A stretch of DNA of 5,591 nucleotides from Firmicutes bacterium UBA4874 (GCA_002399435.1 DHDO01000102.1:1500-7090), one strand, 5' to 3'. Numbered from the stretch's first letter, positions 1 to 5,378 are shown. Made by a program: numbers and translations. Notes: generated by a model not told the origin, from the letters alone.

Positions 1-12
1 GCCATGATTCAT
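1..12 (-). CDS. Start of a truncated gene at the window edge
   Basis: Only the first codons are in the window. On the minus strand a strong Shine-Dalgarno AGGAGG (17-22) lies 4 nt before an ATG at 12-10, which would begin Met-Asn-His-Gly. A second ATG in another frame at 5-3 (Met-Ala) lies 11 nt from the same site and is about as plausible. The product cannot be identified. The gene follows two tRNA genes downstream of sigH, where Firmicutes often carry rpmG, secE and nusG, but nothing visible here confirms that. I am fairly sure of the ribosome binding site and unsure of the frame. Confidence 0.35.
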
Positions 13-89
13 TTGTCCTCCTTTGTTTGATCCATGAAAATCCGTAAGGGCTGTACAACTTATCCTGGTGTTTCATGAATGAATTTATT

Positions 90-165
90 TGGAGCCCACG
101 ATCGGATTTGAACCGATGACCTCCGCCTTACCATGGCGGCGCTCTACCTGCTGAGCTACATGGGC
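90..165 (-). tRNA. tRNA-Thr, anticodon GGT
   Basis: A complete cloverleaf reads on the minus strand. The acceptor stem GCCCATG (165-159) pairs with CGTGGGC (100-94) with one G-U pair. The D arm has GCTC/GAGC. The anticodon stem CCGCC/GGCGG closes a 7-nt loop ATGGTAA with GGT at positions 34-36. The T arm ATCGG-TTCAAAT-CCGAT is canonical. The discriminator is T (93) and the 3' CCA is encoded (92-90). Anticodon GGT reads the threonine codons ACC and ACU. It lies 108 nt after the tRNA-Gly gene and probably shares its transcript, since no convincing promoter was seen between them. Confidence 0.96.
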
Positions 166-273
166 ACTTTGAAATTGAAAGTTGGAAATCAGAAGGTGGA
201 ATCAAGTCTGCCGTTTTCGCGGTTTCTTAAAACAGATCCTGACATCAGGCCTCTGACATCCCAGCCTTCATTA
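166..273 (-). other. Spacer between the two tRNA genes
   Basis: These 108 nt carry no coding signal. Just after tRNA-Gly there is a compact inverted repeat CCTGA-TG-TCAGG and a partial repeat of GATGTCAG. There is no run of T after either, so I do not call a terminator. The segment is most simply a processing spacer in a tRNA-Gly/tRNA-Thr precursor. Confidence 0.4.
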
Positions 274-347
274 TGGAGCGGGTGATGGGAATCGAACCCA
301 CGCAGCCAGCTTGGGAAGCTGGAACTCTGCCATTGAGCTACACCCGC
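274..347 (-). tRNA. tRNA-Gly, anticodon CCC
   Basis: A complete cloverleaf reads on the minus strand. The acceptor stem GCGGGTG (347-341) pairs with CACCCGC (284-278). The D arm has GCTC/GAGT. The anticodon stem CCAGC/GCTGG closes the loop TTCCCAA, which places CCC at 34-36. The T arm TGGG-TTCGATT-CCCA is canonical. The discriminator is T (277) and CCA is encoded (276-274). CCC reads only GGG, so this is the narrow-specificity glycine isoacceptor and not the commoner GCC or TCC species. It is preceded by its own promoter at 373-401. Confidence 0.96.
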
Positions 348-372
348 ATTGACTGTCACAAAACCATTTCTT

Positions 373-401
373 ATTTTAATCCCGGGCACTCCATTTGTCA
401 A
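373..401 (-). promoter_or_regulatory. Sigma-A-type promoter for the tRNA genes
   Basis: On the minus strand a perfect -35 TTGACA (401-396) is followed by a 17-nt spacer and a -10 TAAAAT (378-373). Initiation would be near 366, about 19 nt before the mature 5' end of tRNA-Gly at 347. The promoter lies in the gap between sigH and tRNA-Gly. No terminator was seen in that gap, so sigH transcripts may also read into the tRNAs. Confidence 0.8.
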
Positions 402-417
402 TGATATTTTTACTTAT

Positions 418-1050
418 TCAATCTTTATTCTTCAAATAATGCTCCAATTTACGTTTGACACGCTGCAGCGCATTATCGATGGACTTCACATGACGATCCA
501 GATCCGTGGCAATTTCCTGATAAGACTTCCCTTCCAGATAGGAAGACAAAACCTCCCATTCCAGATCACTGAGCAGCTCACTGATCTTGGATTCGATGCT
601 GCTGAAATCCTCCTGACTGATAATGAGCTCCTCAGGATCCGATATCCGCGTACCGGACAATACATCCAGCAGGGTCCGGTCCGACTCATCGTCATAAATT
701 GGCTTATTCAAAGATACATAGGAATTCAGGGGGATATGCTTTTGGCGGGTAGCGGTCTTGATTGCGGTAATAATCTGACGGGTAATGCAAAGCTCGGCAA
801 AGGCACGGAAAGAAGACAGCTTGTCCGGCTGAAAATCCCGAACGGCTTTATATAATCCAATCATTCCTTCCTGAATGATATCCTCCCGATCCGCTCCGAT
901 CAGAAAATAAGAGCGCGCCTTGGCACGGACAAAATTCCGATATTTCTTAATCAGATATTCCAGGGCTTCCTCGTCGCCGGCTCTTGCATACTCCACCACT
1001 TGCTCATCGGGCATTTCAGAATAAGGATCGCAAGGATCTCTCCGTATCAT
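418..1050 (-). CDS. sigH: RNA polymerase sigma-H factor (SigH/Spo0H)
   Basis: This is the alternative sigma factor of the sigma-70 family that directs core RNA polymerase to transition-state and early sporulation promoters. It has 210 residues, close to the family's roughly 215. Region 2 spans about residues 25-98 and includes KYRNFVRAKARSYF, the GADREDIIQEGMIGLYK core-binding stretch and the -10 recognition part around AELCITRQIITAIKTATRQK. The linker HIPLNSYVSLNKPIYD (105-120) is characteristic of SigH. Region 4 (about 156-206) holds the helix-turn-helix SYQEIATDLDRHVKSIDNAL. The frame is open to an ATG at 1101, but that codon sits at the predicted transcription start. ATG 1050, with GGTGG 5 nt upstream, fits better; GTG 1059 is an alternative. 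It lies downstream of rlmB, as in other Firmicutes. The family assignment is near certain. Confidence 0.96.
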   Translation of the reverse strand: MIRRDPCDPYSEMPDEQVVEYARAGDEEALEYLIKKYRNFVRAKARSYFLIGADREDIIQEGMIGLYKAVRDFQPDKLSSFRAFAELCITRQIITAIKTATRQKHIPLNSYVSLNKPIYDDESDRTLLDVLSGTRISDPEELIISQEDFSSIESKISELLSDLEWEVLSSYLEGKSYQEIATDLDRHVKSIDNALQRVKRKLEHYLKNKD

Positions 1051-1055
1051 AACTT

Positions 1056-1060
1056 CCACC
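1056..1060 (-). promoter_or_regulatory. Ribosome binding site that sets the sigH start
   Basis: GGTGG on the minus strand lies 5 nt before ATG 1050. A G-run further upstream (GGGGGA) would instead serve GTG 1059. Both sites place the start well inside the open frame that begins at 1101. Confidence 0.5.
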
Positions 1061-1106
1061 CGCGTTTCCCCCAATGTTCCATCGCTTGAGTTACACATCA
1101 TGTTTC

Positions 1107-1136
1107 ATTATACATTACATAATTCTGATAAGTCAA
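1107..1136 (-). promoter_or_regulatory. Sigma-A-type promoter of sigH
   Basis: The -35 TTGACT (1136-1131) and a consensus -10 TATAAT (1112-1107) are separated by 18 nt, with TG directly before the -10. Transcription would begin around 1100, giving a 5' leader of about 50 nt before ATG 1050. sigH can therefore be expressed apart from rlmB. In Bacillus subtilis the sigH gene also has a vegetative promoter, which AbrB represses; no such operator can be judged here. Confidence 0.85.
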
Positions 1137-1200
1137 GCTCTCTTTGCGCCCTTGCCTGAAACAGAGCTCTGCATCCTCCCCAGGCTGCCGAATCCTCCGG

Positions 1201-2106
1201 CTATCCTCTCTGTCGGACCACCTCATACATCAGAATACCGGCTGCCACAGAGGCATTCAGGGATTCTATCCTGCCCTTGAGGGGAATCCGGACCAGAAAA
1301 TCGCATTTCTCCTGGATCAGACGCCCGATTCCCTTTCCTTCGCTGCCAATCACCAGTGCAATCGGCCCGGTAAGATCCTGCGCCGTATACTCCACACCCT
1401 CGGTGGCAGCTCCTGCGATCCAGATTCCCCGCTGTTTCAGATCCTCCAATGTCCGGACAAGATTGGAAACCTTTGCAACAGACAAATACTCCGCAGCACC
1501 GGCAGAAGCCTTCATTGCAACAGGCGTCATTCCCACCGATCTTCGTTTTGGAAGAATCACCCCATGGGCGCCGCAGCATTCCGCTGTCCGAAGAATCGCG
1601 CCAAGATTATGGGGATCCATGATCTCATCCAGAACGATCAGGAAAGGCGCTTCCCCCTTCTCCTCTGCCCTGGAAAGGATATCTTCCACCTCCACATATT
1701 GATACGGAGTGACAAAGGCCAGAACTCCCTGGTGCGCACCGGATCCGGAAATCTCATCCAAATGTTTCCGATCCACTTCCTGAATCACGATTTTAGCTTC
1801 CCTGGCGCGGCTGTATATCTCCCGGATGGAACCTTCCCTGCTTCCACGGGCAATCAATAGTTTCTCCACCGTCCGTCCGGATTTCAGAGCTTCCAGCACC
1901 GGACGTTTTCCTTCAATATAACCTTCATCGCAATCATCATGGACCGGATCCATCCGGCCTGTTTCGGACCGCCCATCCTCCTTTTTTTCGTAGCGGCGGT
2001 TTCCTCTTTTCCGAATATCCCGCTCCTCCCCATATCTATCGTTCAGTCTGGGATTCTGCCGCGAACCATTTGCCCTTTTGCCTTTTTCCCGATTTTCTCT
2101 TTTCAT
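1201..2106 (-). CDS. rlmB: 23S rRNA 2'-O-methyltransferase RlmB (SpoU/TrmH family)
   Basis: This SPOUT-fold enzyme uses S-adenosylmethionine to methylate the ribose of a 23S rRNA guanosine (Gm2251 in E. coli numbering). It has 301 residues. A charged, low-complexity segment rich in Arg, Lys, Glu and Gly fills residues 1-60. The SpoU substrate-binding domain begins at YIEGKRPVLEAL (63-74). The catalytic domain carries motif 1 DPHNLGAILRTAE (164-176, with Asn167 and Arg173), motif 2 IGSEGKG (253-259) and motif 3 IPLKGRIESLNASVAAG (274-290), which form the knot and cofactor pocket. The frame runs back to 2193 inside mrnC, but ATG 2106 has GAAAGGA 8 nt upstream and leaves a 23-nt gap after mrnC. 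rlmB is probably co-transcribed with mrnC. It could be annotated more loosely as a TrmH-family RNA methyltransferase. Confidence 0.94.
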   Translation of the reverse strand: MKRENREKGKRANGSRQNPRLNDRYGEERDIRKRGNRRYEKKEDGRSETGRMDPVHDDCDEGYIEGKRPVLEALKSGRTVEKLLIARGSREGSIREIYSRAREAKIVIQEVDRKHLDEISGSGAHQGVLAFVTPYQYVEVEDILSRAEEKGEAPFLIVLDEIMDPHNLGAILRTAECCGAHGVILPKRRSVGMTPVAMKASAGAAEYLSVAKVSNLVRTLEDLKQRGIWIAGAATEGVEYTAQDLTGPIALVIGSEGKGIGRLIQEKCDFLVRIPLKGRIESLNASVAAGILMYEVVRQRG

Positions 2107-2114
2107 AAACAACA

Positions 2115-2121
2115 TCCTTTC
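2115..2121 (-). promoter_or_regulatory. Ribosome binding site that sets the rlmB start
   Basis: GAAAGGA lies 8 nt before ATG 2106. A nearer ATG at 2115-2113 overlaps this site and has no room for its own, so it is the poorer start. Confidence 0.55.
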
Positions 2122-2129
2122 TTCCGCAT

Positions 2130-2582
2130 TCAATCCTTCCGGGGGCGGTTTCCCTCTTGTCCGGCATCCATCACAAAACCAAGAACCTCGCACAGACGTT
2201 CTTCCTGTCCGCTTAGATACAGATAACCCAAAAGCGATTCAAAGCCGGTGGCCCAATGATATTTCACCACATCTGCGTTTTTCGGAACAGAACCGGGTTT
2301 TGCGTTTCTTCCCCTTCGGACAATGTATTGCTCTTCCTCCGTCAGCCGTTCCTCAATATCATGCAGGGTCTCCGACTGGGAACCCGCATTGACAAAGGAA
2401 ATCGACTTTACATGCAGCTGATGAACCGGGATATCATTGGTAAGGATCAAATAGGTTCTTACAAACAAATCGTATATTGTATCCCCAATATAAGCCAGTA
2501 CCAACGGATGCATCATGCGCACCTGAGATCGGTCCATTGCTTTACCCGTGCCGCATTCGATATAATCCAGCAATTTGCTCAC
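2130..2582 (-). CDS. mrnC: Mini-ribonuclease III (MrnC)
   Basis: This is a compact RNase III-type endonuclease without a double-stranded-RNA-binding domain; in Bacillus it matures the ends of 23S rRNA. It has 150 residues, normal for the family. Conserved blocks are HPLVLAYIGDTIYDLFVR (25-42, catalytic Asp34), RRGRNAK (89-95) and ATGFESLLGYLYL (111-123, catalytic Glu115). The open frame extends to 2630. GTG 2582 is preferred because it gives an N-terminus that begins SKLLDYIE, as I recall for clostridial homologues, and has GGAG 10 nt upstream. An internal ATG at 2537 would give a shorter protein with a poor ribosome binding site. It is followed 23 nt later by rlmB; pairing an rRNA nuclease with an rRNA methylase is the conserved Firmicute arrangement. 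Confidence 0.94.
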   Translation of the reverse strand: MSKLLDYIECGTGKAMDRSQVRMMHPLVLAYIGDTIYDLFVRTYLILTNDIPVHQLHVKSISFVNAGSQSETLHDIEERLTEEEQYIVRRGRNAKPGSVPKNADVVKYHWATGFESLLGYLYLSGQEERLCEVLGFVMDAGQEGNRPRKD

Positions 2583-2592
2583 AAAGCCTTCA

Positions 2593-2597
2593 CTCCA
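2593..2597 (-). promoter_or_regulatory. Ribosome binding site for the GTG start of mrnC
   Basis: TGGAG lies 10 nt before GTG 2582, with a second purine patch AAGG (2590-2587) 4 nt before it. Together they favour the GTG over the ATG further inside the gene. Confidence 0.5.
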
Positions 2598-2602
2598 AAA
2601 TA

Positions 2603-2641
2603 AAAATAGGAATATGAGTAGTCTTCCCAAATCCCTATTTT
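2603..2641 (-). repeat. AT-rich inverted repeat upstream of mrnC
   Basis: AAAATAGG on the minus strand (2641-2634) is complementary to CCTATTTT (2610-2603), and three further pairs including one G-U extend the stem inwards. The 3' arm runs into ATTTTTATTTT. It could be a weak terminator for the histidine kinase transcript. It also overlaps the proposed -10 of mrnC, and the stem has little G-C, so its role is uncertain. Confidence 0.3.
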
Positions 2642-2665
2642 ACATCAGTTTTCCATGTTTGTCTT
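2637..2665 (-). promoter_or_regulatory. Probable promoter of mrnC-rlmB
   Basis: A -35-like AAGACA (2665-2660, 4 of 6 matches) and a -10 TAAAAT (2642-2637) are separated by 17 nt. They lie about 55 nt upstream of the GTG start of mrnC, in the 163-nt gap after the histidine kinase. The position fits a separate start for mrnC-rlmB, but the -35 is only moderate. Confidence 0.45.
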
Positions 2666-2745
2666 TCTTTTTATCGGAAGAGCCCTTTATTCAGATACAT
2701 GGCGTAAGTCGGGACCATAAAAGATTAGATTTGAAGGAAATGACA

Positions 2746-4122
2746 TCAGGCATGATTCTTCAACAGGGAGTTGTTCGAACCAACATGTGATGATACAGAC
2801 TTGTCACTGCGGCGAAACAAAATCCGGAATTCCGTTTCAAACTCTGAACTGTTGAAGATTATCTTCCCATTGTTCCGGTCCACCAACTCTTTCACGATGA
2901 ACAGACCATAACCCCGCTCTCCTTCGCCTTTGCTTTTCGTGGAATATTTGTAATCGAAAATATGTTTCTTATGAACATCGGAAATCTCCGGACCATTATT
3001 GGATATGGAAATATAGCATTTCCCTTCCTCTTCAAAAATATCAAGGGAGACAATTTTTTTGCTCTCCTCCGGATTCCCCTCCACAGCATCGAAAGCATTA
3101 TCAACAATGTTTCCGACGATCGTCGTCAGATCAACATCATCCACCTCAATACCTTCCAGTGTCATTTCCGTGTCCACTTCAAAGAAGATTCCCTTATCCT
3201 TCGCAAGATTGTTTTTTACCGCCAGCAGGCCATCCAGATACTTGTTGCCGGTATTGTAAAAGCGAAAACTCGTGCTGGTTGCATTGGTAAGCCTCTGGGC
3301 ATAGGACTTGACCCTGCCGATTGCCTCCGGTTCATCCATGGTGCAAAGGGCGACCAAAGTGCTCAGATGATTCTGATAATCGTGCTTTTCCTTTCGAACC
3401 GCATCAATCACCAGCTCCATGCTTCTGGAATATTCCTTCTGAAGCTTCAGCTGGTTTTCAATGTCCAGCAGCTTCATCCGCTCCTTTGTATCCATGATGC
3501 CCATGACAAATACAGCAAGAAACAGAAATCCGCTGGTTACCAGAACCCTCATGTTCTCTATGTACTTGGCTGTATCGCTGTAAAAGAGGCTCATGAACAA
3601 GAGGACAACAAACAGATACGCGGAGGAAGAATTATCCTTGCGAAAAACCTGTCTCTGAAAGAAACTGTTATTGAATCGGAACCTGGTAATCAGAAAAATC
3701 AACAGTGTCTGAATCGGCCGGATCACCAAGAGCGCTTTTGCCTGCATACCCCTGTTGTTCAGAGCAGCGGAAAAAGGCAAGCCCATAACCGCCAGGGCAG
3801 GGATCGAGGTAACCACTTCCGTAACCCCATAAAGCAGAAATACAATGACACTGGCGATGGCGGAAAGATAAAGGTTCGTTTTGGTCAGCCACGCCAGCAC
3901 AAGCCAGCAAAACAGTACATAAAGCAATGTGACCGGGAACTCCCGATACAATGCAAAAACATGGCCCACAACGAGATACAGGGCTATAAAAAAGACGGCT
4001 TTGGCCGTACTTCTACGGAAAAAGTCCAGATCACCCAATACATAAAGGAACAGGTAGAGAAGTGTGGCTCCTTCCAGGGCAACAAAAATCACATCATTTA
4101 GTAAAAACAACAGCAAGTCCAT
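2746..4122 (-). CDS. AgrC-like GHKL sensor histidine kinase (orphan)
   Basis: This is a membrane sensor kinase of the quorum-sensing AgrC/GHKL type, 458 residues from ATG 4122. Six or seven hydrophobic membrane segments fill about residues 1-210. A cytoplasmic linker follows, and then the H-box KEKHDYQNHL, with His247 as the predicted phosphorylated residue. The ATPase domain shows the N-box NIVDNAFDAVE (338-348), a G1-like SNNGPEI (374-380) and the G2 box GERGYGLFIV (401-410), so all key kinase elements are present. The frame runs to a TTG at 4173, but ATG 4122 has GGGGGAG 11 nt upstream. No response regulator, AgrB or AgrD lies in the window, so signal and partner are unknown. It lies 91 nt after folT and could be read through from it. 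The family is certain; the specific role is not. Confidence 0.93.
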   Translation of the reverse strand: MDLLLFLLNDVIFVALEGATLLYLFLYVLGDLDFFRRSTAKAVFFIALYLVVGHVFALYREFPVTLLYVLFCWLVLAWLTKTNLYLSAIASVIVFLLYGVTEVVTSIPALAVMGLPFSAALNNRGMQAKALLVIRPIQTLLIFLITRFRFNNSFFQRQVFRKDNSSSAYLFVVLLFMSLFYSDTAKYIENMRVLVTSGFLFLAVFVMGIMDTKERMKLLDIENQLKLQKEYSRSMELVIDAVRKEKHDYQNHLSTLVALCTMDEPEAIGRVKSYAQRLTNATSTSFRFYNTGNKYLDGLLAVKNNLAKDKGIFFEVDTEMTLEGIEVDDVDLTTIVGNIVDNAFDAVEGNPEESKKIVSLDIFEEEGKCYISISNNGPEISDVHKKHIFDYKYSTKSKGEGERGYGLFIVKELVDRNNGKIIFNSSEFETEFRILFRRSDKSVSSHVGSNNSLLKNHA

Positions 4123-4213
4123 TTTTGTGTATACTCCCCCTCTGTTTATTCCCCCTTTATAAATAGAATACAATAAATATGGATAAAATCCTTCCTTTCA
4201 GACAAAATTTTTT

Positions 4214-5095
4214 CTAAGAAAGAATTTCTTTCATCCCGCCCTGTTGGTTCAGGGCACCGAGGAGCACAGCAACAAAATAGGTCTTGACGGTGTTTGCAAG
4301 AATCTCTTCAATTATGCGGGGAATCCACAGAACGACAAACGGCAGCACTTTCCACGATGTATAGACCATCTCCCTCATTACGAATGTGTTGAGCGTGGTA
4401 ACGGCCAGACCGGAACCTATCATGGCCAAAAGCAGCGGCATCATCTGTCCTCCCTCCCGATCACTCCGTATTTTCCTGGAGATCAGAAGATCCAAAACCA
4501 GTAAAAGAATTCCGAAAGCAGCGCTTCCAATCAGGCCGGTAGTTGCAAAAAACAGATACGTTGCAAGATTCCCGGACGGATCCTTCATATTCATTGTCCT
4601 TTCAACAAGAAGCCTGCTGACAAAATGCATCCGGTCCATATGGATGTCGTCCATCCGTACCCTGCCATAGAACGATTTGTCAATACCGTCTGCTGATAGA
4701 AATACCATATTGCAGATACCGGACAGCAGCATCAATACAGACAGAACAGCCACTGCGATCCGCATCCTCCTGACATCCCGCTTCCGCAGAATCTTCCACA
4801 GGAAGCCACGGATCCATCCCCCGGCGGCAGCGATCAGTGTCATGAGCGGAATAAAGGGACCCATGGGTTTCAGGAAGTGTCCCAACAGGTCCGAAAGCCC
4901 GGATGTCACAGCTCCATAAACGGGCCCAAATAAAATGGAAGGAAGGATAGAGAAAATACCGGATATGCCAATGCTCATTCCATTCTGTCCAAATAAGGGA
5001 ATTTGAAATGAAAAGGCTGTTTTAAGTACAAGCGAAATACTGAGAAATACCGCAGATATTACAATGCGGCGCAAACGTATAGATGACTTATCCAT
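4214..5095 (-). CDS. folT: Folate-type ECF transporter S component (FolT-like)
   Basis: This is the substrate-capturing membrane subunit of an energy-coupling factor importer. It would bind folate and dock on a shared EcfA-EcfA'-EcfT module encoded elsewhere. The N-terminal region has the S-component pattern: a first helix at 11-30, then ISGIFSILPSILFGPVYGAVTSGLSDLLG (44-72), KPMGPF (76-81) and a helix ending near GFLW (97-100). The C-terminus holds WIPRIIEEILANTVKTYFVAVLLG (257-280), typical of the last helix. At 293 residues it is much longer than the usual 170-200; the extra length is a central segment (about 105-215) with two additional hydrophobic stretches joined by a charged loop. ATG 5095 has AAAGGGG 11 nt upstream. 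The THF riboswitch in its leader is the best evidence for folate as substrate; that is inference. Confidence 0.8.
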   Translation of the reverse strand: MDKSSIRLRRIVISAVFLSISLVLKTAFSFQIPLFGQNGMSIGISGIFSILPSILFGPVYGAVTSGLSDLLGHFLKPMGPFIPLMTLIAAAGGWIRGFLWKILRKRDVRRMRIAVAVLSVLMLLSGICNMVFLSADGIDKSFYGRVRMDDIHMDRMHFVSRLLVERTMNMKDPSGNLATYLFFATTGLIGSAAFGILLLVLDLLISRKIRSDREGGQMMPLLLAMIGSGLAVTTLNTFVMREMVYTSWKVLPFVVLWIPRIIEEILANTVKTYFVAVLLGALNQQGGMKEILS

Positions 5096-5131
5096 TTAAC
5101 GAACCGCCCCTTTCGCGATGAAATCACCGGA

Positions 5132-5151
5132 TAAGACACAATCGTGTCTTA
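5132..5151 (-). repeat. Perfect 8-bp hairpin between riboswitch and folT
   Basis: TAAGACAC and GTGTCTTA flank a 4-nt loop. On the minus strand a run of six T precedes the stem and none follows it, so it is not a terminator in the sense of folT transcription. It lies about 36 nt upstream of the start codon and does not cover the ribosome binding site. It could be a 5' stabilising stem in transcripts that pass the attenuator; I infer no more. Confidence 0.4.
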
Positions 5152-5194
5152 AAAAACGAAACAACGTTAAACGGATATGCTAGGTCGATATCAT

Positions 5195-5240
5195 AAAAGC
5201 ACCTCCTGTTATGCAGTACGGCTACATAACAAGAGGCACT
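5195..5240 (-). terminator. Riboswitch-controlled terminator ahead of folT
   Basis: The arms 5240-5222 and 5216-5198 pair over 19 consecutive positions (four of them G-U) around a 5-nt loop CCGTA. The stem ends directly in TTTT (5198-5195). The T-run is short, and the 3' arm contains AGGAGG, but the long uninterrupted stem in this place is most easily read as an intrinsic terminator. Its 5' arm shares 5234-5222 with the competing antiterminator, so the two cannot form together. Confidence 0.75.
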
Positions 5241-5266
5241 GAGTATACTTCTCCTTATTATGTAGC
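5221..5266 (-). promoter_or_regulatory. Antiterminator hairpin of the folT leader
   Basis: The segment 5266-5253 (GCTACATAATAAGG) pairs with 5234-5221 over 14 positions. The 5' arm begins inside the 3' strand of aptamer stem P1 (shared bases 5266-5264) and the 3' arm takes the bases needed by the terminator. Ligand-stabilised P1 would thus disfavour this hairpin and let the terminator form, giving an OFF switch. Confidence 0.65.
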
Positions 5267-5378
5267 AGCGGGATGCGAACCTTGTACCGCAAGCCAATCC
5301 GGCTTTTCGTCCCTCTGACAACTCCCCGTTCAGAAGGCACTGCAATCGTGTGATCAACGCACAAGATCCTACTCTGCT
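5264..5378 (-). ncRNA. Tetrahydrofolate (THF) riboswitch aptamer
   Basis: This senses reduced folate in the nascent transcript and controls folT. All expected elements are visible on the minus strand. P1 is AGCAG (5378-5374) with CTGCT (5268-5264), followed by the conserved AGTAG-type bulge and, on the other side, GCATCCCG. P2 is 5368-5361 with 5285-5278, 8 pairs. The core strands are GCGTT (5360-5356) and GCGGT (5290-5286), with ACGAA (5310-5306). P3 is 5337-5330 with 5318-5311, 8 pairs, capped by the conserved-type loop ACGGGGAGTTG. A short hairpin AGCC/GGCT (5304-5292) completes the fold. Compared with the family pattern as I recall it, the linker between GCGTT and P3 (5355-5338, 18 nt) is long. 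The gene it precedes is a FolT-like transporter, a usual target of this class. The match was made by eye, not by a covariance search. Confidence 0.88.

Noticed and set aside
9..35. Eight-codon frame overlapping the start of the edge gene by ATGA
   Set aside because: It has no ribosome binding site of its own. The apparent overlap arises because it contains the Shine-Dalgarno of the next gene.
33..77. Inverted repeat CATGAAA/TTTCATG downstream of tRNA-Thr
   Set aside because: Seven AT-rich pairs with a 31-nt loop and no T-run; too weak to call a tRNA operon terminator.
189..401. 70-residue minus-strand open frame
   Set aside because: It reads straight through tRNA-Gly. The GVAQWQSSSFPSWLRGFDSHHP stretch is the tRNA gene translated, a common false protein.
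349..855. 168-residue plus-strand open frame
   Set aside because: It is antisense to sigH and overlaps the tRNA promoter; its composition reflects the complement of a conserved gene.
1124..1190. Possible rlmB terminator (GCCTG...CAGGC around the palindrome CAGAGCTCTG)
   Set aside because: The five-pair outer stem has a long loop and no T-run follows.
1144..1860. 238-residue plus-strand open frame
   Set aside because: It is the antisense shadow of rlmB, with Cys/His/Pro/Arg-rich residues and no motif.
2962..4101. 379-residue plus-strand open frame
   Set aside because: It is antisense to the histidine kinase, which shows full catalytic motifs. The plus-strand product has no recognisable domain.
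4218..4232. Hairpin GAAAGA/TCTTTC at the end of folT
   Set aside because: It is short, lies within the last codons and lacks a following T-run, so it does not make a convincing terminator.
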